Assembly: GCA_937902395.1 (NCBI GenBank)
Contig: CALGTV010000110.1
Coordinates: 1-28,213 of the forward strand
Length of the DNA: 28,213 nucleotides
Direction: 5' to 3'
DNA from: an uncultured Ruminococcus sp.
Lineage (GTDB): Bacteria; Bacillota; Clostridia; Oscillospirales; Ruminococcaceae
The notes beneath the pieces were generated by a model that worked only from the letters and a program-made list of their open reading frames with translations, did not search any database and was not told the DNA's origin. This document shows, piece by piece, positions 1-6,503 of the stretch; position 1 is the stretch's first letter; each line of letters opens with the position of its first letter. Position numbers and translations under genes: made by a program.

Positions 1-61
1 GGCTCGAACCTGTGACCCTCTGCTTGTAAGGCAGATGCTCTCCCAGCTGAGCTAAACCCCC
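1..61 (-). tRNA. tRNA-Val (anticodon UAC), 3' end cut by window edge
   Basis: Read on the minus strand, the sequence starts GGGGGTT (acceptor 5' strand), then T-A, the D stem GCTC/GAGC around AGCTGGGA, and the anticodon stem TCTGC/GCAGA around the loop CTTACAA. That loop gives anticodon UAC, for valine. The variable region and the TTCGAGC T-loop follow, and the window ends before the acceptor 3' strand. A consensus promoter lies upstream at 137-165. Confidence 0.95.
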
Positions 62-136
62 ATAAGCTTTGACCATTTATTTTGTTTATCCTCAGTTCGT
101 TTTGTCTTTTGTGTTTCCTCCCTGACGACGATATTA

Positions 137-165
137 ATTATATCATACTTTTTCACGTTTGTCAA
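137..165 (-). promoter_or_regulatory. Consensus promoter for tRNA-Val
   Basis: The minus strand reads TTGACA (165-160), a 17-nt spacer, then TATAAT (142-137). Both hexamers match the sigma-A consensus exactly. Predicted +1 is near 130, about 70 nt before the mature tRNA 5' end, which implies RNase P processing of a leader. Confidence 0.88.
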
Positions 166-352
166 GGGTTTTTTCAAATTTTTTTGAAAAAATTTTTTAA
201 GTCGATTTTCGGCTGTATTTCGGCAGAAATCGAATGTTGATGGCAAAATTTTTCAAAAAATCCGAAATATTTTTTATATTTAACTTTTAAAATAGAGCCT
301 TTAGCTTTTTGCCGTTTGCCATTAGCTGCCAGATAATACCACTCTACCAAGA
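166..352. other. AT-rich noncoding stretch with degenerate short repeats
   Basis: I see no credible gene here. The stretch holds A/T runs that form an inverted repeat (about 171-194), a loose hairpin around 203-232, and at about 298-330 a degenerate run of TTAGC/TTTGCC-like units. The short ORFs crossing it lack ribosome binding sites and are low complexity. Confidence 0.6.
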
Positions 353-388
353 TAAAAAAAGGACGGCAGAAATGAAATTCCACCGTCC
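353..388 (-). terminator. Intrinsic terminator of the acyl-CoA synthetase fusion gene
   Basis: GGACGG (361-366) pairs with CCGTCC (383-388). Read on the minus strand the hairpin is followed directly by seven T (360-354). It lies 38 nt beyond the stop codon of the gene ending at 426. Confidence 0.85.
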
Positions 389-390
389 AC

Positions 391-429
391 AATTCTTAAT
401 TCTTAATTTAATTATGCATTACGCATTAC
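391..429. repeat. Degenerate AT-rich intergenic repeat (ATTCTTA and ATTATGCATTAC units)
   Basis: ATTCTTA occurs twice in a row, followed by AATTATGCATTAC and a second GCATTAC. The 13-mer AATTATGCATTAC recurs at 20600-20612 in another intergenic region, also close to a terminator. This looks like a dispersed or locally slipped intergenic repeat of unknown function. The last four bases overlap the 3' end of the neighbouring gene. Confidence 0.5.
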
Positions 430-2741
430 TTCTTATTTTCCCCTCTGAGAGCCACACGTCTGATTTTTCCGCTGATAGTCTTTGGAAGTTCATCGAGAAA
501 CTCAACTATTCGAGGATACTTATAAGGCGCTGTATGCTCCTTGACATATGTCTGGATTTCCTTTTTCAGTTCATCTGTGCCTACCGTTCCCTTGGTAAGC
601 ACGATAGAAGCCTTTACAACCTGACCTCTTACAGGGTCGGGTGCGGCACTTACGCCACATTCAAGAACATATGGAAGTTCCATAATAACGCTTTCGATTT
701 CAAATGGTCCGATACGATAGCCTGACGACTTGATAACATCGTCAACACGTCCAACATACCAGAAATAACCGTCCTCATCTTTCCAAGCTGTATCGCCTGT
801 ATGATAAAGACCGTCGTGCCATACTTCCTTTGTCTTATCCTCAGCGTGATAATAGCCACAGAAAAGTCCGGGAGGTACGTTTTTGTCAACACGAACTACA
901 ATTTCGCCGGTTTCACCAGGCTTTACAGGGTTTCCGTCCTCGTCAACAATATCAACGTCATACTGCACATTCGGCTTACCCATTGAGCCGGGACGTGCTG
1001 TCATGCCTACAAAGTTTCCGATAACAAGGGTTGTTTCAGTCTGTCCGAAGCCCTCCATAAGCTTAACGCCTGTATGCTTCAGGAACTGGTTATACACTTC
1101 GGGGTTAAGTGCCTCGCCTGCAACAGTCGCATACTTTATACTGCTAAGGTCGTATTTGCCTAAATCCTCCTTGATGAAGAAACGGAACATTGTCGGAGGG
1201 GCGCAAAATGTTGTAATATTATATTTTTTGAACATAGGGAGTATCTTTGCCGCATCAAAACGGTCAAAGTCATATACAAAGATACATGTTTCGCTGAGCC
1301 ACTGTCCATAGAGTTTTCCCCACATAGCCTTTCCCCAGCCTGTGTCGGAAATCGTAAAATGAATTCCGTTGGGGTCAACGTTATGCCAGTAACGCGCTGT
1401 AACAAAGTGACCAAGACCATACAAATGGCTGTGTGTAGCGATTTTCGGATAACCTGTAGTTCCCGATGTAAAATACATAAGGTTAGGCTCTGTACCGCAG
1501 GAAAGCTCTCTTGGGTCTGTAGGACGATTGAACACATCGCTGCATCCCTTTATACCCTCATTGAAATTGAACCAGCCGTCACGCTCGCCGTTGACAATCA
1601 TCTTAATGAGATTTGCTCCGATTTCGTCCTCTGCAAGCTCTATCTGCTCTGTAACTCCGTCGTCAGCTGTACATACAATAGCCTTAACCTCAGCCGCCTC
1701 AAAGCGATATTCAAAATCATGCTTTACAAGCTGATGTGTAGCAGGAATTACAATCGCACCTATTTTATGAAGAGCAAGAATAGAGAACCAGAATTGATAA
1801 TGACGCTTGAGGACAAGCATAACCTTGTCGCCCTTTCTGATTCCTAATGAACGGAAATAATTTGCTGTCATGTTGGAATATTTCTTCATATCAGCAAATG
1901 TAAAGCGTTTGTCGCTTAAATCCTCCGCAACATATATAAGAGCTGTTTTGTCAGGATTCTTCTCTGCAAGAGCGTCCACAACATCAAATGCAAAGTTAAA
2001 TGTTTCAGTATTCTTGAAACTGATATTTTTCATTGCACCGTTTTCATCTGTTTCAACCTCTACAAACTTATCCGCAACAGGATTATCAATCTTTGCAAGG
2101 TCAAAATTTGTAACGCCTGGGAGAATAACAGGTTCAAGGTGCTGAATTGCTCTCTGGGGAGCATTTGCACCGAATACTACAGCATAGAATTTACATTCCT
2201 GACCGCCTACTGCCCACTCATCGTGGGGCTCGGAGCTGTCATAATAAATAGAATCGCCCTCATTGAGAATTTCAACATTATCGCCTACCTGTACTTTAAG
2301 CTGTCCGCTGATAACGATATCCATTTCCTGTCCCTCGTGGGTATGAGGGTGTGGCACTCTGTATTTTTCGTCTACATAAGGAATTGTAACAAGGAAAGGC
2401 TCGCCTATCTTATTCTTAAAATTAGGAGCAAGGCGCATATAGCTCAGACCTGTTCTTCTTGCAATGGGATGTCCTTGTCCTGCTCTTGTTATATCAAAGC
2501 TGTTTATACGGGGAGATTCACCCTCCATAAGCTCGGTGATTTCAACACCGCAGGCATTTGCGAATTTATATATAAAAGTAAAGCTGAAATCCTTTGCTCC
2601 ACCCTCATACGCAAGGTACTCGTAAGCGGAAACGCCGCATTTCTCAGCCATTTCCTCGGGAGTAAAGCCAACAGACTCACGAGTCAGTCTAATTCGTTCG
2701 GCTACCTCTCTTATTTTAAACTCGGGATTCATATTATTCAT
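426..2741 (-). CDS. XRE helix-turn-helix / cupin / acyl-CoA synthetase fusion protein
   Basis: This 771-residue protein has three parts. Residues ~8-72 are an XRE-type helix-turn-helix. Residues ~105-192 are a cupin sensor with metal-ligand-like H131, H133, H135, E139 and a later H173. Residues ~235-771 are an AMP-forming acyl-CoA synthetase of the acetyl/medium-chain type. Ligase motifs are SGTTGYPK (426-433), GFGQTET (564-570), TGD (648-650), GRVDD (664-668) and the catalytic lysine K759 in TISGK. The family activates a carboxylate to acyl-AMP and then acyl-CoA; the acid here is unknown. AAAGGAG lies 7 nt before this ATG, so Met1 is preferred over Met4. It is monocistronic, with its own promoter and terminator. 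XRE-cupin proteins are usually separate regulators; here sensor and enzyme form one chain, so autoregulation by substrate or product is a reasonable inference. Confidence 0.92.
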   Translation of the reverse strand: MNNMNPEFKIREVAERIRLTRESVGFTPEEMAEKCGVSAYEYLAYEGGAKDFSFTFIYKFANACGVEITELMEGESPRINSFDITRAGQGHPIARRTGLSYMRLAPNFKNKIGEPFLVTIPYVDEKYRVPHPHTHEGQEMDIVISGQLKVQVGDNVEILNEGDSIYYDSSEPHDEWAVGGQECKFYAVVFGANAPQRAIQHLEPVILPGVTNFDLAKIDNPVADKFVEVETDENGAMKNISFKNTETFNFAFDVVDALAEKNPDKTALIYVAEDLSDKRFTFADMKKYSNMTANYFRSLGIRKGDKVMLVLKRHYQFWFSILALHKIGAIVIPATHQLVKHDFEYRFEAAEVKAIVCTADDGVTEQIELAEDEIGANLIKMIVNGERDGWFNFNEGIKGCSDVFNRPTDPRELSCGTEPNLMYFTSGTTGYPKIATHSHLYGLGHFVTARYWHNVDPNGIHFTISDTGWGKAMWGKLYGQWLSETCIFVYDFDRFDAAKILPMFKKYNITTFCAPPTMFRFFIKEDLGKYDLSSIKYATVAGEALNPEVYNQFLKHTGVKLMEGFGQTETTLVIGNFVGMTARPGSMGKPNVQYDVDIVDEDGNPVKPGETGEIVVRVDKNVPPGLFCGYYHAEDKTKEVWHDGLYHTGDTAWKDEDGYFWYVGRVDDVIKSSGYRIGPFEIESVIMELPYVLECGVSAAPDPVRGQVVKASIVLTKGTVGTDELKKEIQTYVKEHTAPYKYPRIVEFLDELPKTISGKIRRVALRGENKK

Positions 2742-2757
2742 ATAGCCACTCCTTTCC

Positions 2758-2791
2758 CCTATCAGACGGAATCCTCATTGCATCCGATAGG
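2758..2791 (-). promoter_or_regulatory. Leader stem-loop next to the ribosome binding site of the synthetase fusion
   Basis: CCTATC (2758-2763) pairs with GATAGG (2786-2791), with an inner GGA/TCC pairing. The stem begins only 2-3 nt from the AAAGGAG ribosome binding site (2749-2755) in a 5' UTR of about 125 nt. A translational role is possible but unproven. Confidence 0.4.
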
Positions 2792-2847
2792 TGTTTGAAT
2801 CATTAATATCTCACTTTTTATATACAATCGATTTAAAGCACGAAAGT

Positions 2848-2860
2848 GCGCAATTTGCGC
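2848..2860. promoter_or_regulatory. Candidate operator palindrome of the XRE-cupin-synthetase gene
   Basis: GCGCAA-T-TTGCGC is a perfect 6+6 inverted repeat. It starts about 6 nt downstream of the +1 predicted from the promoter at 2873-2901, where a bound repressor could block transcription. A second small inverted repeat, GCAC-GAAA-GTGC (2838-2849), abuts it. The encoded XRE domain is the obvious candidate ligand. Confidence 0.6.
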
Positions 2861-2872
2861 TCATATAAAAAA

Positions 2873-2901
2873 ATCTTACCATAAATCCGCTATTTTGTCA
2901 A
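2873..2901 (-). promoter_or_regulatory. Promoter of the XRE-cupin-synthetase gene
   Basis: The minus strand reads TTGACA (2901-2896), a 17-nt spacer, TAAGAT (2878-2873), with an extended -10 TGG just before TAAGAT. Predicted +1 is near 2866. Confidence 0.8.
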
Positions 2902-3022
2902 TATCTAAATTGTTAATATTCGGTTATACCGGTATATAAAAAATCAATAGCAAAACGTAAGATAATAATCTGATTACACCTGTGTTATTCCTATCTGTAT
3001 ATTACTATTTGTATAGGTTTTT

Positions 3023-3054
3023 CTTGTGCAAAAAGTAGAAAAGCCTTGTGCAAA
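3023..3054. repeat. Direct repeat CTTGTGCAAA upstream of the CAP-dockerin gene
   Basis: CTTGTGCAAA occurs at 3023-3032 and 3045-3054, 22 nt apart start to start, about two helical turns. The bases after each copy are also similar. The pair ends about 50 nt upstream of the -10 at 3106, a position suited to an activator. Confidence 0.5.
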
Positions 3055-3105
3055 GTGACGAAAACACTAAAAAACCCTTTATTTTTCTGAAAATATGTGG
3101 TAGAA

Positions 3106-3111
3106 TATAAT
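3106..3111 (+). promoter_or_regulatory. Probable -10 element of the CAP-dockerin gene
   Basis: A perfect TATAAT lies 71 nt upstream of the start codon. At 17-nt spacing the -35 region reads TTTTCT, a poor match, so the promoter may need help, perhaps through the direct repeat at 3023-3054. Confidence 0.5.
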
Positions 3112-3181
3112 CAGGTTAAGAAATCTGATACAACTCAGAGTTAAACAAAATGTATACAAAATTATTTCGGAGGTGTCCTTT

Positions 3182-3967
3182 ATGTTAAGTCGCATTAAAA
3201 ATTCTCTTTCAAGATTTATCGGTTTTATGACCGCGTTGGTTATGGTTTTTACAATTTCTGCCTTTCCAACACAAACTTCACACGCCGAAAACATCCCAGA
3301 CAATCAATTGAACGACATGGCTATTGAAATGGCATTTCTCATTAATGAATACCGCCTTGAAAATGGCCTCCACCCCGTTTACGTTGTTCCTTATATCAAC
3401 GACGTTGCAAGAGTTCGCTCAAGAGAATGTATCCAGCAGTTCAGCCACACAAGACCAGACGGTTCAGGATTTGAAACAATCATCGATACAAACCTCATTC
3501 CTTACGCTGCTGCTGCTGAAAACATTGCTGCCGGCTATCCTAATCCCGATATGGCAATGCAGGGATTAAAAGAATCCAAAAAGCATAACGCTACTCTTCT
3601 TAATCCAAACCTCACTCACGTTGGTATCGGTGTAGCTTATGAGCAGAACAGCTTTTATGGTTACTACTGGACACAGATTTTCATCTTCACAGATGCACAT
3701 TTCCAGAATGAGTACATTCCAAGAAGACACGAAATAATACCTCAGGCTGAGGGCGATATCACAGGTGACGTAGACGTCAATACTTACGATTACCTCTCTC
3801 TCGTTGATTACATCTATAAGAGAAGCCAGAATATCCCCGTATACTTCAACGAAGAACAGCTTAAAACAGCCGATTGTTTCAGAGACGGTATAATCAGTGA
3901 ATCTGATGCTAAGGTGCTTGTACGCTATATTCTCGGTGAATACGATACACTTCCATACGTATTCTAA
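3182..3967 (+). CDS. Secreted CAP (SCP/PR1-like) domain protein with C-terminal dockerin
   Basis: The start is the ATG at 3182, with GGAGG (3169-3173) 8 nt upstream; an in-frame GTG at 3173 overlaps that site and is rejected. The 261-residue protein has a signal peptide (~1-35, probable cleavage SHA|EN) and a CAP domain (~45-170) with FSHTRPDG (87-94), AENIAAG (112-118), SKKH (132-135), HVGIG (146-150) and YYWTQIF (161-167). This retains the two His and one Glu that usually line the CAP cavity. A type I dockerin follows (~190-252): repeat 1 has D192, D196 and D203, and repeat 2 has D231, D235 and D242. The dockerin implies assembly on a cohesin-bearing scaffoldin at the cell surface. The biochemical role of bacterial CAP domains is mostly unknown. 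In repeat 2 the usual Asn at the third ligand position is Phe. Confidence 0.92.
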   Translation: MLSRIKNSLSRFIGFMTALVMVFTISAFPTQTSHAENIPDNQLNDMAIEMAFLINEYRLENGLHPVYVVPYINDVARVRSRECIQQFSHTRPDGSGFETIIDTNLIPYAAAAENIAAGYPNPDMAMQGLKESKKHNATLLNPNLTHVGIGVAYEQNSFYGYYWTQIFIFTDAHFQNEYIPRRHEIIPQAEGDITGDVDVNTYDYLSLVDYIYKRSQNIPVYFNEEQLKTADCFRDGIISESDAKVLVRYILGEYDTLPYVF

Positions 3968-4011
3968 CTTAGTAAATAACAGAATCAGTTATTTCTCCTC
4001 CTACTATAATA

Positions 4012-4079
4012 GTTTCCGCTACCCACGGAAACAGGGAGTCGGACGAGAAGCTGTATCGCTTCTCCTCCGCATCGCTCCC
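4012..4079 (+). other. Structured 3' region: two stable stem-loops
   Basis: GTTTCCG (4012-4018) pairs with CGGAAAC (4026-4032). GGGAG (4034-4038) pairs with CTCCC (4075-4079) and encloses CGGA/TCCG and a 7-bp stem GAGAAGC/GCTTCTC around TGTATC. Neither has a T-run, so they are not ordinary terminators. They could be a 3' UTR structure of the CAP-dockerin mRNA, a small RNA or a palindromic repeat. A TATAAT at 4005-4010 has no convincing -35. Confidence 0.5.
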
Positions 4080-4126
4080 ATTAACTAATGACATTCACAA
4101 CTTTTCATAATTTACCTCTTTTCTAA

Positions 4127-4158
4127 ATAACCGCCCACGCAATAGTGTGGGCGGTTAT
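4127..4158 (+). terminator. Terminator-like hairpin after the CAP-dockerin gene
   Basis: A 12-bp stem containing AACCGCCCAC (4129-4138) and GTGGGCGGTT (4147-4156) with an 8-nt loop. The tail ATCTTG is only weakly T-rich. Its place between convergent genes supports transcription termination or an RNA 3' end. Confidence 0.65.
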
Positions 4159-4170
4159 ATCTTGTATGGA

Positions 4171-4199
4171 TAAAATAAAGGACGGCGAACCGTCCTTTA
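4171..4199 (-). terminator. Intrinsic terminator of the GH26 mannanase gene
   Basis: AAAGGACGG (4177-4185) pairs with CCGTCCTTT (4190-4198) around a CGAA loop. Read on the minus strand it is followed by TTTATTTTA. It lies 5 nt after the stop codon. Confidence 0.88.
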
Positions 4200-4204
4200 A
4201 TACT

Positions 4205-6250
4205 TTATTCTGCTGCAACGGGAAGCTTTGATATAAGCTTTGCGTCGTATTTTTGTATTGTAAGAGCATCTCCGGCTGTTATGCCATCGACACCGTCAAC
4301 ATCTGCATTTGCTGTTCCCTGCTCGGAAAGACCATATTTATCAGGATTTCCTAAAGCCTGGAGAATTGCTGTGGAATCTGCAATTGTTACCTTGCCGTCG
4401 CAGTTTGCATCGCCGATAAGCGTTGCTTCTTCATCGGGATTTTCTGTAGGCTTATCAGTAGGCTTTTCTGTTGGCTTCTCTGTAGGCTTTGTAGAGGGCT
4501 GTGAAGCTCCGCCAGATGTGTAAAGATCTTCGGGAAGCTCATCGAGAGTAATACAAAGCTCACTCTCATACATTTCCTTTACAGCGGAAGCATCATTGTA
4601 GTTATCACCCGAAATAAAGTTATCCTGTCCATTATCGTACCATGTACAGAAGTAAAGCCATGTTGCCTTTTCTGTATTGATATTTGACACGCTGGGAATT
4701 GTGCTATTCTCCATAACAGCCGCCATTTTCTTGCCCTTTGTGTAGTTGTAAAGTGACCAGTAAACATTGCTGTTGCAATCGTAGTTAGGACCGCTTGTAA
4801 GTCCGTCATGACGATTGTATACTGTATCATACTTGTCAAAGCCTACGATATCAACCTTATCATCACCTGAATACCACTGTGCAGATTCATCTGACCATGC
4901 ATAGAGATTCTGCTCCCAGATAAGATTGTGGATTCCGTACTCGTTTGTAAGCTGGTCGTAAAGGTAATTCCAGAGATTCTTGTATACCTCTGCGCCCTCC
5001 TGTGACCACCAGAACCATGCGCCCTTACCGTCGGCACCGCCGTTACCTTCAGCCTCGTGGAAAGGTCTCCAGAGAAGCGGAACATTGTTTTCCTGGAGAA
5101 TCAGGAACTGCTCTGCAAGGTCCTCGATACACATATCAAAATATGCATTCTCCTTAGTGCCCTCTTTATATGCATTAGCAACTACAAAATCTGTGCCGTT
5201 CTTGTAAGTGCACTTTGTCCAGTCTACAGCGTCGCCCAGCTCATAGCCTGCAAAATCTGTAGGAATATTTATATGCCAGCAAGCTGTAGCAATTCCGCCG
5301 CGGTCTTTTACCCACTCAATAGCACGCTGTGTTGTGCCGTCCTCCCAGCCATAGAGAGGATTGTAATTCATGAAATCAAAGCCTCTGATAGCAGGATATT
5401 TTCCGCCTGAAAGCTCTGCGCAGTAATCAAATTCCTGGTCGTAGTAATCGTATTTGTAATTGCGATTCTGCTCGTTGTAGGTGTAAGTTCTCTTTTCGTC
5501 TGAACAGTGCCAGTAGAACTTATTTCCGTCCTTGTCAACAGCCTCACTATCACGATCGATAACGTACTCATTACCGTCACTGTCAATACATTTATCCTGA
5601 GATGCATCATAACGAATAGTAGTCTCAACACTGTGACCGCCGCCGTAAATCTCTTGCTGACCTGAAATAATATGCTTTCCGTAAACGCTGTGGAGATACT
5701 TCATAAGCGACTTTGTTTCAGGAGTTGCATCGGGGTCGCATGTAACGGAATCAGCTATTGTAACATCAGGGAACACCGCTTTTGTAACTGTTACCTCGTC
5801 AATAGCCATGTAGCCGTACTTGTTAAGGAAAGATATCTCGTTTTCGCCTGCCTTGAGACGTACAACACCGAAATCAATATCTGTCCACTCCTTGTAATAA
5901 GGAACCGTCTTTGAATACTCAACGCCATTGATAGCAACAGTCTGCATACGTCCATCCTCGCTAAGTATCTGAGCACCTCTTACATTAATCTGGTACATTG
6001 CATCCTCGGGAACTGTAACATTGAAAGAAAGCGCGTCATTTGTAAGATACGCAAAGCCCTCTCCGCTGTAACACGGAATCTGATTTTCATAAATGGATGT
6101 CCAGAGGGTTGCGCCCTCCATATTCTCACCCTCAATAACAAAGGGAAAAACGGTATCTGCCGCTGTTACCTGAGCAGTAACGGGCATAGCTGCCGCTGTC
6201 ATTGATACCGCTGAAACCAAAGCGGCACACTTCCTGATAAATCTGTTCAT
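4205..6250 (-). CDS. Cellulosomal GH26 beta-mannanase (CBM - GH26 - linker - dockerin)
   Basis: The chosen ATG at 6250 has GGAGGT 7 nt upstream; an earlier in-frame ATG at 6265 lies upstream of that site and is rejected. The 681-residue protein has a signal peptide (~1-31), a beta-sandwich carbohydrate-binding module resembling CBM35/CBM6 (~37-158) and a GH26 barrel (~178-565). GH26 enzymes hydrolyse beta-1,4-mannan with retention. The acid/base is E399 in RPFHEAEG and the likely nucleophile is E514 in AAVMEN. A Pro/Thr/Lys/Glu linker (~584-607) leads to a type I dockerin (~610-676) with Ca ligands D614, N616, D618, D625 and D650, D652, D655, D661. Roughly residues 205-285 are a Tyr/Asp-rich stretch between early GH26 motifs that may be a loop insertion. 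Product specificity against mannan or glucomannan cannot be read from sequence. Confidence 0.93.
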   Translation of the reverse strand: MNRFIRKCAALVSAVSMTAAAMPVTAQVTAADTVFPFVIEGENMEGATLWTSIYENQIPCYSGEGFAYLTNDALSFNVTVPEDAMYQINVRGAQILSEDGRMQTVAINGVEYSKTVPYYKEWTDIDFGVVRLKAGENEISFLNKYGYMAIDEVTVTKAVFPDVTIADSVTCDPDATPETKSLMKYLHSVYGKHIISGQQEIYGGGHSVETTIRYDASQDKCIDSDGNEYVIDRDSEAVDKDGNKFYWHCSDEKRTYTYNEQNRNYKYDYYDQEFDYCAELSGGKYPAIRGFDFMNYNPLYGWEDGTTQRAIEWVKDRGGIATACWHINIPTDFAGYELGDAVDWTKCTYKNGTDFVVANAYKEGTKENAYFDMCIEDLAEQFLILQENNVPLLWRPFHEAEGNGGADGKGAWFWWSQEGAEVYKNLWNYLYDQLTNEYGIHNLIWEQNLYAWSDESAQWYSGDDKVDIVGFDKYDTVYNRHDGLTSGPNYDCNSNVYWSLYNYTKGKKMAAVMENSTIPSVSNINTEKATWLYFCTWYDNGQDNFISGDNYNDASAVKEMYESELCITLDELPEDLYTSGGASQPSTKPTEKPTEKPTDKPTENPDEEATLIGDANCDGKVTIADSTAILQALGNPDKYGLSEQGTANADVDGVDGITAGDALTIQKYDAKLISKLPVAAE

Positions 6251-6285
6251 TGTACATACCTCCAAGTATATATATTATCCCTGCA

Positions 6286-6299
6286 GCCGATAAATCGGC
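6286..6299. promoter_or_regulatory. Candidate operator palindrome in the mannanase 5' UTR
   Basis: GCCGAT-AA-ATCGGC is a perfect 6+6 inverted repeat beginning about 5 nt after the +1 predicted from the promoter at 6310-6338. Its form and placement suit a repressor site, though an RNA stem is also possible. Confidence 0.5.
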
Positions 6300-6309
6300 C
6301 TCTACTTTA

Positions 6310-6338
6310 ATTATAAAGCATTTCACATAAAATTACAA
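6310..6338 (-). promoter_or_regulatory. Promoter of the GH26 mannanase gene
   Basis: The minus strand reads TTGTAA (6338-6333), a 17-nt spacer, TATAAT (6315-6310). Predicted +1 is near 6303. Confidence 0.75.
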
Positions 6339-6357
6339 GTGATTTTTTATTAAAAAA

Positions 6358-6373
6358 GCTTAAATGCTTAAAT
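6358..6373. repeat. Tandem GCTTAAAT x2 upstream of the mannanase promoter
   Basis: Two exact 8-bp copies (6358-6365, 6366-6373) lie 20 nt upstream of the -35. They may be a regulator site or chance in AT-rich DNA. Confidence 0.35.
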
Positions 6374-6447
6374 TTCAGAATAATGCACAAAATCAGCCTA
6401 TTTCCCTTGTTATTAACAGCAATTCTTCAAACCAAATCAACTTAAAT

Positions 6448-6484
6448 AATTAAAAGTCCTTGAACAAATCAAGGACTTTTAATT
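6448..6484. terminator. Strong hairpin terminator after the 93-residue gene
   Basis: A perfect 15-bp stem contains TTAAAAGTCCTTG and its complement CAAGGACTTTTAA around a 7-nt loop (6463-6469). Both arms end in A/T runs, so it could act in either direction. It lies 19 nt after the stop of the gene at 6504 (minus) and insulates the mannanase promoter. Confidence 0.88.
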
Positions 6485-6503
6485 AATTCATATGAACATA
6501 ATA

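Noticed and set aside
325..352. tRNA-like piece on the minus strand (TTGGTAGAGTGGT)
   Set aside because: Only a D-arm-like stretch; no anticodon or T-arm can be folded around it.
3173..3181. GTG start nine bases upstream for the CAP-dockerin gene
   Set aside because: The GTG overlaps the GGAGG ribosome binding site; the ATG at 3182 has ideal spacing.
3079..3303. Minus-strand ORF over the start of the CAP-dockerin gene
   Set aside because: It lies antisense to the signal peptide region and promoter, has no supporting site and shows no recognisable domain.
4005..4010. TATAAT as a promoter for a small RNA between the dockerin genes
   Set aside because: No acceptable -35 at 16-18 nt; kept only as a remark in the structured-region entry.
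4429..4500. Tandem DNA repeat at the end of the mannanase gene
   Set aside because: It encodes the Pro/Thr/Lys/Glu linker between GH26 and the dockerin, which is normal for cellulosomal enzymes.
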